From the NCBI GenBank assembly GCA_030625685.1, contig DAOUQJ010000010.1, positions 56,619 through 120,618 on the forward strand: 64,000 bases of DNA. The letters are read 5' to 3'. A program made the position numbers and the translations under genes. This DNA comes from Oscillospiraceae bacterium (GTDB taxonomy: Bacteria > Bacillota > Clostridia > Oscillospirales > Oscillospiraceae). Position 1 is the first letter of the stretch. The number at the start of each line of letters is the position of its first letter. Below are positions 9,679-19,293 of the stretch, one piece after another. Under the pieces are notes generated by a model. That model saw only the letters and a list, made by a program, of their open reading frames with translations. It was not told the DNA's origin and did no database searches.

Positions 9679-9716
9679 AAAAACCACCTTGTTCCAAAAA
9701 AACAAGGTGGTTTTTT
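9679..9716. terminator. Bidirectional terminator between tadA and lepA
   Basis: AACCACCTTGTT and AACAAGGTGGTT form a 12-bp stem flanked by A residues on the left and a T6 run on the right (9711-9716). It can serve both convergent genes, tadA and lepA. Confidence 0.9.
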
Positions 9717-9718
9717 GA

Positions 9719-11524
9719 TTATTCATCCAATTTAAGAACGGACATAAATGCTTCGCTTGGCAACTGAACTGTGCCGAGTGTACGCATTTTCTTTTTGCCT
9801 TCTTTTTGTTTTTCGAGCAGTTTTTTCTTACGAGTGATATCGCCACCATAGCACTTAGCGAGCACATCTTTGCGCATGGCACGAACAGTTTCTCTGGCGA
9901 TGACTTTACCACCAATCGCAGCTTGGACGGGGACTTCGAAGAGTTGTCTAGGAATGTTATCCTTTAATTTTTCGCAGATGCGTCTTGCTCTTGCATAGGC
10001 TTTTGAGCGATGTGCAATGAAGGAGAGAGCGTCGACTTTATCTCCGTTTAAGAGCATATCTACTTTGACAAGGTCACTAGGCCGCATTTCGGAAAATTCA
10101 TAATCCAAAGAAGCATAGCCTTTGGTATTGGCTTTGAGTGCATCGAAAAAGTCATAGATGATTTCGTTTAGAGGCATCGTGTAGTGCAATTCGACAAGGT
10201 TTGCATCTAAATACTGCATATCCTTGAAATCAGCGCGACGTTCTTGACACATTGGCATAATGTTGCCGACGTATTCAGGTGGAGCAATGATAGACACGTT
10301 GACAAAGGGCTCTCTTGCCTCTTCAATGTGCACAGGGTCTGGATAGTCATGTGGGTTATCAATTCGCACTTCTGTGCCATCCGACTTAGTGACCTGATAA
10401 ATAACAGAAGGAAGTGTAGTTATGAGGTCTAGGTCAAATTCGCGCTCTAGGCGTTCTTGAATGATTTCCATGTGAAGCATACCCAAAAAGCCACAACGGA
10501 AGCCGAAGCCCAAGGCAATAGAGGATTCCGGTTCAAAACTGAGGGAAGCATCATTGAGTTGAAGTTTTTCCAAAGCTTCTCGTAGATCAGGGTATTTTGA
10601 TCCATCTTCTGTATAGATACCACAGTATACCATGGAGCGTGCTGGTCGATAGCCAGGCAGTGCTTCCAAGGCAGGGCGTGTTTTGTTGGTGATGGTATCA
10701 CCTACTTGTGTATCGGCGACATTTTTGATAGAGGCAGTCAGATATCCAACTTCACCTGCATAGAGTTCTTTGCAAGGCTCTAAACCCATGGGAAGCAAAT
10801 GCCCTACTTCTAATACTTTATATTCTGCACCAGAAGCCATGAGTTGAATATCCATATCTTTTGCAATGGTGCCTTCCATCATGCGGAAATAGACAACAAC
10901 GCCACGATAGGCATCATATTGGCTGTCAAAAATGAGTGCTTTGAGTGGTGCTTTTACATCACCTTTTGGTGCAGGAATGTGCTGCACGATATCTTCTAAA
11001 ACGGAGACAATATTGAGTCCTTGTTTTGCAGAGATTTCAGGTGCATCCATTGCCTCTAGACCAATCACGTTTTCTACTTCGGCTTTGACACGTTTTGGAT
11101 CTGCAGCAGGCAAATCAATTTTATTGACGACAGGACGAATTTCCAAATCGTGTTCCAAGGCAAGATAGGTGTTTGCCAAGGTTTGTGCTTCGACACCTTG
11201 AGAGGCGTCAACAACTAAGATAGCACCCTCACATGCAGCAAGACTGCGGGAGACTTCATAGTTGAAATCCACATGTCCAGGGGTATCAATTAGATTAAGT
11301 GCATAGGTGTTACCGTCTTGCGCTTTATAGTCAATTTTCACAGCACGTGCTTTGATGGTGATACCACGTTCACGTTCTAAATCCATGTTGTCGAGCAACT
11401 GTTGCTCCATTTCACGGGATGAAACAGCGTTGCAAACCTCTAAAAGACGGTCAGCAAGGGTTGACTTTCCGTGGTCGATGTGAGCGATTATAGAAAAGTT
11501 GCGAATTTTCGATTGATCATACAT
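9719..11524 (-). CDS. lepA: Elongation factor 4 (LepA)
   Basis: This ribosome-dependent GTPase back-translocates or remodels stalled ribosomes. The G1 motif AHIDHGKST is at 14-22, followed by the usual G2-G5 motifs ([14 protein letters not shown]) and the LepA-specific C-terminal domain ending in a Lys-rich tail. I start it at 11524 ([10 protein letters not shown]), where GGAGG is 8 nt upstream. A frame extending to 11566 would add 14 residues with no site. The 601-residue length is normal. It is monocistronic with its own promoter at 11586-11614. Confidence 0.96.
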   Translation of the reverse strand: MYDQSKIRNFSIIAHIDHGKSTLADRLLEVCNAVSSREMEQQLLDNMDLERERGITIKARAVKIDYKAQDGNTYALNLIDTPGHVDFNYEVSRSLAACEGAILVVDASQGVEAQTLANTYLALEHDLEIRPVVNKIDLPAADPKRVKAEVENVIGLEAMDAPEISAKQGLNIVSVLEDIVQHIPAPKGDVKAPLKALIFDSQYDAYRGVVVYFRMMEGTIAKDMDIQLMASGAEYKVLEVGHLLPMGLEPCKELYAGEVGYLTASIKNVADTQVGDTITNKTRPALEALPGYRPARSMVYCGIYTEDGSKYPDLREALEKLQLNDASLSFEPESSIALGFGFRCGFLGMLHMEIIQERLEREFDLDLITTLPSVIYQVTKSDGTEVRIDNPHDYPDPVHIEEAREPFVNVSIIAPPEYVGNIMPMCQERRADFKDMQYLDANLVELHYTMPLNEIIYDFFDALKANTKGYASLDYEFSEMRPSDLVKVDMLLNGDKVDALSFIAHRSKAYARARRICEKLKDNIPRQLFEVPVQAAIGGKVIARETVRAMRKDVLAKCYGGDITRKKKLLEKQKEGKKKMRTLGTVQLPSEAFMSVLKLDE

Positions 11525-11585
11525 AGTGTGTACCTCCAATGCAAGGTGTTTTTTGATCCCTTGCATGCTAATACTTCAAACATTT

Positions 11586-11614
11586 ATATTAAAGGTATAT
11601 ACTTGGTTTGTAAA
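11586..11614 (-). promoter_or_regulatory. Promoter of lepA
   Basis: On the minus strand TTTACA (complement of 11609-11614) and TAATAT (complement of 11586-11591) are spaced 17 bp, about 60 nt before the lepA start. Confidence 0.65.
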
Positions 11615-11713
11615 GGGGTCTTTCCTTTTTTTGTGAAAGAGAAGAAAGAAAAAACGGTATTTTAGTCTGATATGTGAAATGTAATAATAATGAGGGTAAA
11701 TATGTAAAAAGAC

Positions 11714-11742
11714 TTGACTGTTGGAAAAAGTTTGTGTATGAT
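11714..11742 (+). promoter_or_regulatory. Promoter of the M23 peptidase gene
   Basis: TTGACT (11714-11719) and TATGAT (11737-11742) are spaced 17 bp. The transcript would have a leader of about 85 nt containing a small hairpin, CAACAT/ATGTTG, just before the ribosome binding site. Confidence 0.75.
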
Positions 11743-11834
11743 GAGCTTCGTAACCGAATTGTAATTATTTCAATCATTCTGTCACCAACATTTAAAAAAG
11801 ATGTTGCTGAATCGTTGAAGGAGCTTTTTGCTAC

Positions 11835-13256
11835 ATGACAAAATTGTTATCAAAAGCAGTTCCCACTATGCAAACGAAACTGTTTCGTATTACTGCTTAT
11901 CATCATAATCTGCGTCTGAGAAGGCCTGTTTTGTCTGTGCTTTCTTTTCTCGCACTTAGTCTTTTGATTGGTGCGACTACAGTGTTTGCTGTTTTGTACA
12001 CACCTTGCCGTGCAGTGACGGTAGAAGGACAACTGGTTGGAGCGGTTGCAAGTGCACAGGTGCTTGAGCGTTCTATCACTCAAGTGGAAGAAGAAGTGTC
12101 TGACATTTTGGGTGAAGCATATACATTTCATTCAAATGTCGAAGATACATTGGCGTTTCACAGGAAAGATGATATTATGACAAACGCGTATCTTTCAGAA
12201 GCATTATATGCGTCCGTTGCAGAAATTAAACCTGCATATATTCTCGCAATGGATGGAGAAACCGTTGGGCTTGTGAAAGAACAGACGATGCTTTCTGGTG
12301 TGTTAGATCAAATTAAAGAAGTATATGTTACCCGCGAAACACAAGAAGTGTTTTTTGCAAATGATATTCGAGTATCTCGGGAATATGTCCCTGAAGTGAA
12401 TGAATATACAGATATCGATTTTTTTGTATCTTATCTCCAAGAAGGTGTTGTAACTGAAGTTGTGTATGAAGTTCAGCAAGGCGACACTATTCGTTCCATT
12501 GCCAGTGCGCACAATATGACAACAGGTCAACTGAAGAAGACCAACGAAGGCTTGTATAATGATACCGATTTGTTTAAAGGGCAACTGCTCAAAACAGAGA
12601 GTATTGTACCACGTTTGTCTGTTTGTACAGTGGATCGCATATCATATACAGAAGAAATTCCAAGTCCAATTCGCAATGTAGAAGACGCTACAATGTACGA
12701 AGGTGAAACCAAAGTCATTGAACAAGGGACAGATGGCAGACAGTTTCTCATTGCGAACCGTACATATTTTAATGGAGAAACATTAACAGAAGAAGTACTT
12801 CAATCAGACGTGCTACTTGAGCCTGTGGAAACAGTTATGGCAGTTGGCACAAAAGAAAAACCCCTTGATTTTGGCACAGGTGACATGCAGTGGCCAGCCA
12901 AAGGTACGGTGTTATCTGAGTATGGATATCGTTATATTTTTGGATCTAATTCTTTCCACTCTGGGATAGATATCGCAGCAAGCCGTGGGGATACGATTAT
13001 GGCAGCTGATCGCGGAAAGGTAATCTTTACAGGATACAAAGGCTCCTATGGCAACCTTGTCATTGTGGATCATGGCAAAGGAATTACAACATATTATGCG
13101 CATTGTGAAAATTTCTGCGTATCTGAAGGCGACCATGTTGAAAAAGGACAGAAAATTGCAACAATGGGTTCAACAGGAAGAGCAAGTGGTGTACATGTGC
13201 ACTTTGAAGTAAATGTGAATAAACAAAAACTTAACCCAAGAGATTTCTTGCCATAA
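11835..13256 (+). CDS. LysM/G5/M23 cell-wall metallopeptidase
   Basis: It is probably a peptidoglycan DD-endopeptidase acting outside the membrane. Residues about 31-54 form one transmembrane segment. A LysM domain covers about 208-255 (YEVQQGDTIRSIA...). A G5-like domain follows (about 265-345), and the M23 (lysostaphin-type) domain is C-terminal (about 355-473). The zinc motif is readable as HSGIDIA (first His and Asp) and HVHFE near the end. AAGGAG is 11 nt upstream of the ATG. It is convergent with spoIIP, another wall hydrolase, but each has its own unit. A sporulation role is possible but not shown. Confidence 0.9.
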   Translation: MTKLLSKAVPTMQTKLFRITAYHHNLRLRRPVLSVLSFLALSLLIGATTVFAVLYTPCRAVTVEGQLVGAVASAQVLERSITQVEEEVSDILGEAYTFHSNVEDTLAFHRKDDIMTNAYLSEALYASVAEIKPAYILAMDGETVGLVKEQTMLSGVLDQIKEVYVTRETQEVFFANDIRVSREYVPEVNEYTDIDFFVSYLQEGVVTEVVYEVQQGDTIRSIASAHNMTTGQLKKTNEGLYNDTDLFKGQLLKTESIVPRLSVCTVDRISYTEEIPSPIRNVEDATMYEGETKVIEQGTDGRQFLIANRTYFNGETLTEEVLQSDVLLEPVETVMAVGTKEKPLDFGTGDMQWPAKGTVLSEYGYRYIFGSNSFHSGIDIAASRGDTIMAADRGKVIFTGYKGSYGNLVIVDHGKGITTYYAHCENFCVSEGDHVEKGQKIATMGSTGRASGVHVHFEVNVNKQKLNPRDFLP

Positions 13257-13259
13257 TAT

Positions 13260-13314
13260 AAACATAAAAATATCTTCCTAAGTGGATTCCACTTAGGAAG
13301 ATATTTTTATGTTT
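13260..13314. terminator. Long bidirectional terminator overlapping the spoIIP 3' end
   Basis: A 25-bp perfect stem with a 3-nt loop (ATT at 13286-13288) has A-rich and T-rich outer parts (ATAAAAATATC / GATATTTTTAT). It serves both convergent genes. Its right arm includes the last codons and the stop of spoIIP (13307-13314). Confidence 0.9.
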
Positions 13315-14455
13315 GAAGAGAAAGTAATACCTGTCCAGCTGAGCGAGCAAACAGTCGAGCGGAATACAAAGCTTCTTGCAAAGTATTGCCATGAGAGCCG
13401 ATTTCCACTAAAATAGAGCCAGAAGTAATTTCTTGGTTGAACCGGTTGGAACGTAGGGCGATGGGGCGCGCTAAGTTAGGCCAGAGTGTGTTTGTTTGTT
13501 CCTGTATGGCCACGGCAAGCGCAAGGTTTGTTTCCCAGTTAGGATGGTAAGCGCCGTTGTCATCTGTGCCAACCACGAGTAAAACTTGAGCGGCTTCTTT
13601 GTCATCAATGGTAACAACAGGCTTATATATTGTGCCATCTTGCCCAACGAGGGCGTCTCTATGAATGTCGAGCACGACTTGAATAGAAGGATATTCCTCT
13701 AAGTATTGTTCTACTGTAGTGCGAGATCGCTCATAAGAGCCATTGAAGTTAGGGTAATCATGAAGTGTGGTATCGTGAAGTGTAGACAATCCCATTTCAC
13801 TGAAAATTCGTGCAATTTCAGCCCCTACTCTTGTGATATTATAGTTTGGATCAGTGGTTCTTGCAGTGTCTGTTTCCCTGTAAGAGTCTGTTTCATCGGG
13901 ATGATATGATTCCGTTGTGTGCGTATGCATGATGAGAATTTTTGGTGCGTCGTTTGTAGTATTTAATATGGCAGGTTGAACTGCGAAATTAGAGAAATCT
14001 AAGTTCTTTTTTGTGTGGTTACTTAAATATGCATTTCCGATGGCGAAATAGTTCATAGTATCACCTGAACTAAGCGTGCGAGAGACAATTTTACTATCCG
14101 TTTCAACAGAATGTAGTTGTTTGTCCTGCTCAGTTTTAATTTCTGTTGAATTGGAATGCGAGATAGAAGGGGATTGGCTTTGACTTTGATTTTCAAATGA
14201 TTTGAGACAGGGCGATTCTGATAGAAATAGTCGCTGCCAAAAGGGAATGCGTTGAGATGATTTCTCGCCTATCGTCTGTTGAGAAAAGGCAGTGAGACTT
14301 TGTTGAGCTTTGCTTGTGATTTGTTCTAGTGGCGAAAACACAGTTGTGTTTTGTACAGAGCAAAACAGTAGAAATATACCAAAAAAACTGAGCAGTATGG
14401 CAGCAATTTGTCTTAAACTCCGTTTGAATGTGCGTTTTGTTTTAGTTTTAATCAT
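13307..14455 (-). CDS. spoIIP: Stage II sporulation protein P
   Basis: SpoIIP degrades septal peptidoglycan (amidase and endopeptidase) during engulfment, in the SpoIID-SpoIIM-SpoIIP complex. The 382-residue protein has a cytoplasmic basic N-terminus, one membrane segment (about 16-33), a Ser/Gln-rich linker (85-110) and the SpoIIP catalytic domain (about 170-380). The catalytic motif HTHTTESY (177-184) is visible, as is DIHRDAL. AGGAG lies 9 nt upstream of the ATG. It is one of the clearest indicators that this organism sporulates. In many relatives spoIIP lies between gpr and lepA; here lepA is close by but gpr is absent. Confidence 0.94.
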   Translation of the reverse strand: MIKTKTKRTFKRSLRQIAAILLSFFGIFLLFCSVQNTTVFSPLEQITSKAQQSLTAFSQQTIGEKSSQRIPFWQRLFLSESPCLKSFENQSQSQSPSISHSNSTEIKTEQDKQLHSVETDSKIVSRTLSSGDTMNYFAIGNAYLSNHTKKNLDFSNFAVQPAILNTTNDAPKILIMHTHTTESYHPDETDSYRETDTARTTDPNYNITRVGAEIARIFSEMGLSTLHDTTLHDYPNFNGSYERSRTTVEQYLEEYPSIQVVLDIHRDALVGQDGTIYKPVVTIDDKEAAQVLLVVGTDDNGAYHPNWETNLALAVAIQEQTNTLWPNLARPIALRSNRFNQEITSGSILVEIGSHGNTLQEALYSARLFARSAGQVLLSLQT

Positions 14456-14533
14456 ATTTTATCATCTCCTGTGTGCTTCCTATTCTATGAGGACATGTCT
14501 GGAGATATGACTAAGAAAGAGAGATGAATATGT

Positions 14534-15385
14534 ATGGATCGGATATGGAATGGTTCGTTTATGCAATATTTTCGTCGATGTATACGTATGTATTTTGACA
14601 AACAGATTCCAACGACATCGGCTGGCTTGGCATACTTTATGATGTTGACAGTATTTCCTTTTATTGTGTGTGTGAATGCATTTTTAGGATTGCTTAAATT
14701 AGATGCTATTGAGATTATCCAGTTTGCAGAACTTTTGATACCTGAAGTAAGCCAGGAGATTATAGAAACATATTTATCCTATATTTCTGTCAACCAATCT
14801 GTTGGGCTTTTAGTGGCAGGTTTCTTGATGATTGTGACAACTGCATCTGCCGCGTATCGTGCACTCATTAGAATTATGGCAAAAATATATGAACTGCCAC
14901 CGGCAAAAGGTGTGCGACATATGGTGACAAGTGTGATTTTTCCCTTCGGACTGCTCATTACCATTTATCTTTCTATTGGGGTTATATTGACGGGTGACTG
15001 GTTTATGGACTGGCTTAGTATGAAGCTATCGATAGAATTGTTTGCAAATGTATGGAAAGATGTTCGTTTTTTGATTTTGTTTCTTGTGTTCTTTTTATTT
15101 GTGTTGCTGATTTCTTATTCTACTGTTCCAAGAGATACTCAAAAGATGCCGATATTGATAGGCAGTATTATATCTGCGTTGGCACTTGTCGTTTCATCTG
15201 CGTTATTTTCACAAATAATTTCACTGTCGACAAGATATTCCTTGGTGTATGGATCATTGTTTTCTATTGTGGCCATGCTTGTTTGGCTATATCTGTGTAG
15301 CAATATTTTGCTATTTGGGAACATATTGAGCAGTGTTTGGTATAAAGAATATGGAAAGCTTAGGAAAGAAAGTGAGGAACGTTAA
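14534..15385 (+). CDS. YihY/BrkB (UPF0761) family membrane protein
   Basis: This is an integral membrane protein of unresolved function; the family was once mislabelled ribonuclease BN. The 283-residue protein carries the signature TSAGLAYFMMLTVFPFIV near residue 30 and about six hydrophobic segments, ending in a short charged tail. The ribosome binding site (GAGAG) is weak. It lies 74 nt upstream of gdpP with a separate promoter candidate between them. Confidence 0.88.
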   Translation: MDRIWNGSFMQYFRRCIRMYFDKQIPTTSAGLAYFMMLTVFPFIVCVNAFLGLLKLDAIEIIQFAELLIPEVSQEIIETYLSYISVNQSVGLLVAGFLMIVTTASAAYRALIRIMAKIYELPPAKGVRHMVTSVIFPFGLLITIYLSIGVILTGDWFMDWLSMKLSIELFANVWKDVRFLILFLVFFLFVLLISYSTVPRDTQKMPILIGSIISALALVVSSALFSQIISLSTRYSLVYGSLFSIVAMLVWLYLCSNILLFGNILSSVWYKEYGKLRKESEER

Positions 15386-15395
15386 GTTCTTGTAA

Positions 15396-15423
15396 TTGTT
15401 TAGTATTTCTGTTATGCTATAAG
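15396..15423 (+). promoter_or_regulatory. Candidate promoter of the gdpP-rplI-dnaC-tilS-hpt-ftsH run
   Basis: TTGTTT (15396-15401) and TATAAG (15418-15423) are spaced 16 bp and end 36 nt before the gdpP start. The following genes are separated by no more than 33 nt or overlap, so it may drive much of the run to 23121. Confidence 0.55.
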
Positions 15424-15459
15424 GAATACTTATGAGGAATCAACTCCGAAAGGAGAGGT

Positions 15460-17433
15460 ATGAAAATGAGAATTAGAGACAGTTTATCTGAGCAAAGAAG
15501 CTTTCATTTGTTTTTCATTGTTGCATTGGTTTTTTCTGCAGTGATGTACTATTTTCAACCAGTGATTGCGCTCATTCAAGCTGTGTTTTGTATTGTCATA
15601 TATTTTGTTTTGCAAAGTGTCTTTAGAAAGAAAAATGAGGAAGTTTTGGCTTATGTGAAAAGTCGAGACAAAAAGATTGAAATGGCAACCAAAGGTATGG
15701 TGCAAAATGCCCCATTGCCTATGGTGATTTTTCAGCCTGAAACGGATCAAATTATTTGGAGTAATCCACGTTTTTTGAATATGACAGGTGACGACGAACA
15801 TCTTTTTGATATGGAATTATCAAAAGTGTTGCCAGATTTTCAGTGGCGTTGGATTACAGATGGCAAAACGGAAGCCCCCAATCTTTTTCACGTGAAAGAT
15901 AAGCAATATGAAGTGTTTGGCAACCTGATTGATGGAGATTTGGCGATAGCATATTGGGTAGATGTGACAGAGTATGCAGCGCTTCAAACCGAGTTTGAAA
16001 ACACGAGACCAATGGCAGCAATAGTGCTGATTGACAACTATGAAGAACTGATGCGTAATATTGAGGAAAGTGAACGTTCTTCTCTTATGAGCGAACTCAA
16101 TGAGCAAATCAAAGAGTTTGCCGAGCAAATGAACGGAATGATTTGCAAATATGAAAGAGATCATTTTTTAATCATCAGTGAAGAATTAAACGATGAACAA
16201 TTGGAAAAAAAAGCGCTTGAAATATTAGACAAAGTGCGTTTGGTGAGAAACAGCAATGAAATTATTGCAACCATCTCAATTGGTTTGTCAAAGAGAGAAA
16301 CATCAATAAGAGAACTTTATAAACAAGCGGCAGCTTCTGTTGAAATGGCACTAGCAAGAGGTGGAGACCAAATTGTCATCAAAGAAGAGGGCGAATATCA
16401 GTTTTTAGGTGGAAAATCGAAAGAAGTTGAACGTAGGACAAAGATCAAAACGCGTGTTACGGCAAATGCTTTTACTCAGTTGCTAGATGGTATTACGCAA
16501 GTGATCATTATGGGTCATCAAAATCCAGATTTAGATGTGTTCGGTGCGGCAGCAGGATTGTGTGCCATTGTTCGAAAACAAAAATGCCCTGTTTATATTG
16601 TGCATGAAAAAGACCAGTTAACGAGTAATCAAATGATTGAGGAACTTGCGTCGTTAACTGAATATGAATCTGTGTTTATTGATGAAGATGAAGCGTTTGA
16701 GCGCATGAGTGTGAGCACGATGCTCATTGTTGTGGATACCAACAGACCTGAGCAGACGCAAGTACCTAGTTTGCTTAATAAAGCGGGCCGATTGGTATTG
16801 ATTGATCATCATCGAAGAGCAAGTAGTTATATTGAAAATTCTAGCTTAGCTTTTGAAGACCCATATGCTTCTTCTGCCAGTGAATTGGTTGTAGAACTGA
16901 TGCAGCATTTGTTAGAGCCAGGAGATTTATTGCAAAAAGAGGCGGAAGCATGCCTTGCAGGTATCATGTTAGATACCAAAAAATTCACCATGCGTACTGG
17001 TGGCGCGACTTTTGACGCTGCGAGCTATTTGCGCCGTTGGGGAGCAGATACCGCTAAGGTAAGTACGTTATTTCAAAGTAGTTTAGATGAAACTGTGTTG
17101 CGTTATGAAATCATTCAAAATACTCATATTTTTAGGGAAGAGATTGCCATAGCCGTTTCAAACGTTCCTGTAAATAGAATTATCGTTGCACAAGTGGCTG
17201 ATGAGCTCAATAATATTGCGCATATCAATGCTTCGTTCGTGCTTGCACCAGATGGAGAAAGCGGAATTATGCTGTCAGCTAGATCAATAGGAGAAATCAA
17301 TGTACAATTGATTGTAGAAGAGCTGGGCGGCGGTGGCAACACTGTATCTGCTGGTGCAAAAATGGATGAAACATCATTAGAAGAAGCTGAAATGAAACTC
17401 AAACAAGCAATTCATTCATATTTTGACGATTGA
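15460..17433 (+). CDS. gdpP: Cyclic-di-AMP phosphodiesterase GdpP
   Basis: It hydrolyses c-di-AMP and so tunes potassium and osmolyte homeostasis and wall stress responses. The domains in order are two transmembrane segments (about 15-50), a degenerate PAS (about 65-165), a degenerate GGDEF (about 170-310) and a DHH/DHHA1 phosphodiesterase (about 340-655). Catalytic motifs are MGHQNPDLDVFGA, VVDTN, LIDHHRR and the C-terminal GGGGN. AAAGGAG precedes the first of two in-frame ATGs (15460, 15466). At 657 residues it is full length. The gdpP-rplI-dnaC order is widely conserved in Bacillota. Confidence 0.96.
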   Translation: MKMRIRDSLSEQRSFHLFFIVALVFSAVMYYFQPVIALIQAVFCIVIYFVLQSVFRKKNEEVLAYVKSRDKKIEMATKGMVQNAPLPMVIFQPETDQIIWSNPRFLNMTGDDEHLFDMELSKVLPDFQWRWITDGKTEAPNLFHVKDKQYEVFGNLIDGDLAIAYWVDVTEYAALQTEFENTRPMAAIVLIDNYEELMRNIEESERSSLMSELNEQIKEFAEQMNGMICKYERDHFLIISEELNDEQLEKKALEILDKVRLVRNSNEIIATISIGLSKRETSIRELYKQAAASVEMALARGGDQIVIKEEGEYQFLGGKSKEVERRTKIKTRVTANAFTQLLDGITQVIIMGHQNPDLDVFGAAAGLCAIVRKQKCPVYIVHEKDQLTSNQMIEELASLTEYESVFIDEDEAFERMSVSTMLIVVDTNRPEQTQVPSLLNKAGRLVLIDHHRRASSYIENSSLAFEDPYASSASELVVELMQHLLEPGDLLQKEAEACLAGIMLDTKKFTMRTGGATFDAASYLRRWGADTAKVSTLFQSSLDETVLRYEIIQNTHIFREEIAIAVSNVPVNRIIVAQVADELNNIAHINASFVLAPDGESGIMLSARSIGEINVQLIVEELGGGGNTVSAGAKMDETSLEEAEMKLKQAIHSYFDD

Positions 17434-17466
17434 GTTTACTTGTTTATCTAGAAAGGAATGCTAATA

Positions 17467-17916
17467 ATGAAAGTAATTTTACAACAAGATGTGAAAGGTC
17501 ATGGTAAAAAAGGACAACTCGTAGATGTATCAGACGGTTATGCAAGAAACTTTTTGCTTCCTAAAAAATTGGCAGTACCTGCAACAGCAGATAACATGAA
17601 TAAAAAGCAAATGCAAGATAAGGCACATGCAGCGCAAATTGCACTGGAAAAAGAACAAGCGAATGCCATTGCGAGCAAATTAAAAGAAACCACAGTGAAA
17701 ATCTTAGCAAAAGCAGGCAGTGGAGGTCGACTATTTGGCTCTATTACAACAAAAGAGATTGCAGAAGAGCTAAAGAAACAGTTTGGTATTGAAATTCCAA
17801 AAGCTAAAATTAGCCAAGACGAACCAATTAAACATTTCGGTACCTATGAGCTTAAATGTAAATTGGGACACGAAATTACGGGTGTTTTCTCTGTGATGAT
17901 TACAGAGGAAGCATAA
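17467..17916 (+). CDS. rplI: Large ribosomal subunit protein bL9
   Basis: bL9 binds 23S rRNA and influences reading-frame fidelity. The protein begins MKVILQQDVKGHGKKGQLVDV, the standard bL9 N-terminus, and has the long linking helix and C-terminal domain (149 residues). I choose the ATG at 17467 because AAAGGA (17452-17457) is 9 nt upstream. An in-frame ATG at 17458 directly abuts that site and would add only MLI. dnaC begins 12 nt downstream. Confidence 0.97.
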   Translation: MKVILQQDVKGHGKKGQLVDVSDGYARNFLLPKKLAVPATADNMNKKQMQDKAHAAQIALEKEQANAIASKLKETTVKILAKAGSGGRLFGSITTKEIAEELKKQFGIEIPKAKISQDEPIKHFGTYELKCKLGHEITGVFSVMITEEA

Positions 17917-17928
17917 CATAACAGGTAG

Positions 17929-19293
17929 GTGAGCATAGACTTGAACGAAGATCTATTATTGCGTCAAATGCCACACAGCGTAGAAGCAGAACAGTCTGTT
18001 TTGGGTTCTATGCTAATTGATCCGCGCTGTATACCATCAGTGATTGAAGAATTGAAACTCGACGATTTCTACATGGAAACAAATCGGGATATTTATGAAA
18101 CTATTTTTGGGATGTTCAATTATTCAATGACCGTTGACCCTGTGACTGTTTTGGAAAATATGCGAATCAATGGTGTGTATGATGAGACACGCTCAAGAAG
18201 TTATATTCTTCAGCTCATGGATATCACACCAACAGCAGCGAATGTCATGGAATATGTGTCTATTGTAAAAGACAAAGCATTGTTGCGGCGCGTAGCAGAA
18301 ACCGCAGGAGAACTCACAGCGCTTGTGCAAGATGGCACACAATCAGCGCAAACGGTATTAGAACTGGCTGAACAAAAAATCTATGCCATTAGACAAGGAC
18401 GAGATCCAAAAGGACTAGAGCACATTTCAACAGTTTTATTATCGGTTTTTGACCGACTCAATGAATTGGCAGCTAGTGACTCGGCAATTCCAGGAATGCC
18501 TACGGGGCTTTATGATTTGGATGCAGCGCTCACCGGTTTAAATCCTTCCGAACTTGTACTACTTGCAGCGCGACCTGGTATGGGTAAAACTTCACTTGCG
18601 CTCAATGTATTATTGCATGCAGGTAAGCATTCAGGTAAGAATGTTGTTTTCTTTTCCTTGGAAATGAGCAAAGAGCAGTTGGCGTCTAGACTGATTGCTA
18701 GTGAATCATTCATCAATGGTAAGCGTTTGCAAACTGGGAAACTATCGGATCATGATTGGGATAAAGTAGGCATTGCAGCCGCATCACTTAATCGCACAAA
18801 AATTCTGATAGATGACAATCCTTCTTTGTCCGTTGCAGATATGAATGCAAAGTGTCGACGAGTAGAAAATTTAGGGTTAGTGGTCATTGACTACTTGCAG
18901 CTGATGCAGTCTGCAGGTAATAAGAATAAATCTTCAGGGGAAAATAGACAGCAAGTGGTGTCTGATATCAGTCGAACGCTGAAAATCATGGCAAAAGAGC
19001 TCAACGTACCGATTTTATGTTTGTCTCAGCTATCGCGTGCCAATGAAAGTCGAACAGATAAACGCCCTATGCTCTCTGATTTAAGAGAATCTGGAGCAAT
19101 TGAACAAGATGCTGACGTGGTCATGTTTCTATATCGAGATGGATACTACAATAAAGAAAGCGAACAGCAAAATATCGCAGAGTGTATTATAGCGAAGAAC
19201 CGGCGAGGAGAAACGGGAACCATTCCATTGCAATGGCTACCAGAGTTTACAACATTCTCACCGGTGGAGCGAAATCATCATGAAGACGATTGA
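17929..19293 (+). CDS. dnaC: Replicative DNA helicase (DnaB family)
   Basis: This hexameric helicase unwinds the replication fork; in Bacillota it is named DnaC. The N-terminal primase-interacting domain (MPHSVEAEQSVLGSML...) is followed by the RecA-like domain with Walker A ARPGMGKTS (about 214-222) and Walker B-type LGLVVIDYLQLM. The start is ambiguous. GTG at 17929 gives 454 residues, while TTG at 17941 has a better placed AGGTGA site and gives 450. The 3' end overlaps tilS by 14 nt, suggesting coupling. Confidence 0.95.
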   Translation: MSIDLNEDLLLRQMPHSVEAEQSVLGSMLIDPRCIPSVIEELKLDDFYMETNRDIYETIFGMFNYSMTVDPVTVLENMRINGVYDETRSRSYILQLMDITPTAANVMEYVSIVKDKALLRRVAETAGELTALVQDGTQSAQTVLELAEQKIYAIRQGRDPKGLEHISTVLLSVFDRLNELAASDSAIPGMPTGLYDLDAALTGLNPSELVLLAARPGMGKTSLALNVLLHAGKHSGKNVVFFSLEMSKEQLASRLIASESFINGKRLQTGKLSDHDWDKVGIAAASLNRTKILIDDNPSLSVADMNAKCRRVENLGLVVIDYLQLMQSAGNKNKSSGENRQQVVSDISRTLKIMAKELNVPILCLSQLSRANESRTDKRPMLSDLRESGAIEQDADVVMFLYRDGYYNKESEQQNIAECIIAKNRRGETGTIPLQWLPEFTTFSPVERNHHEDD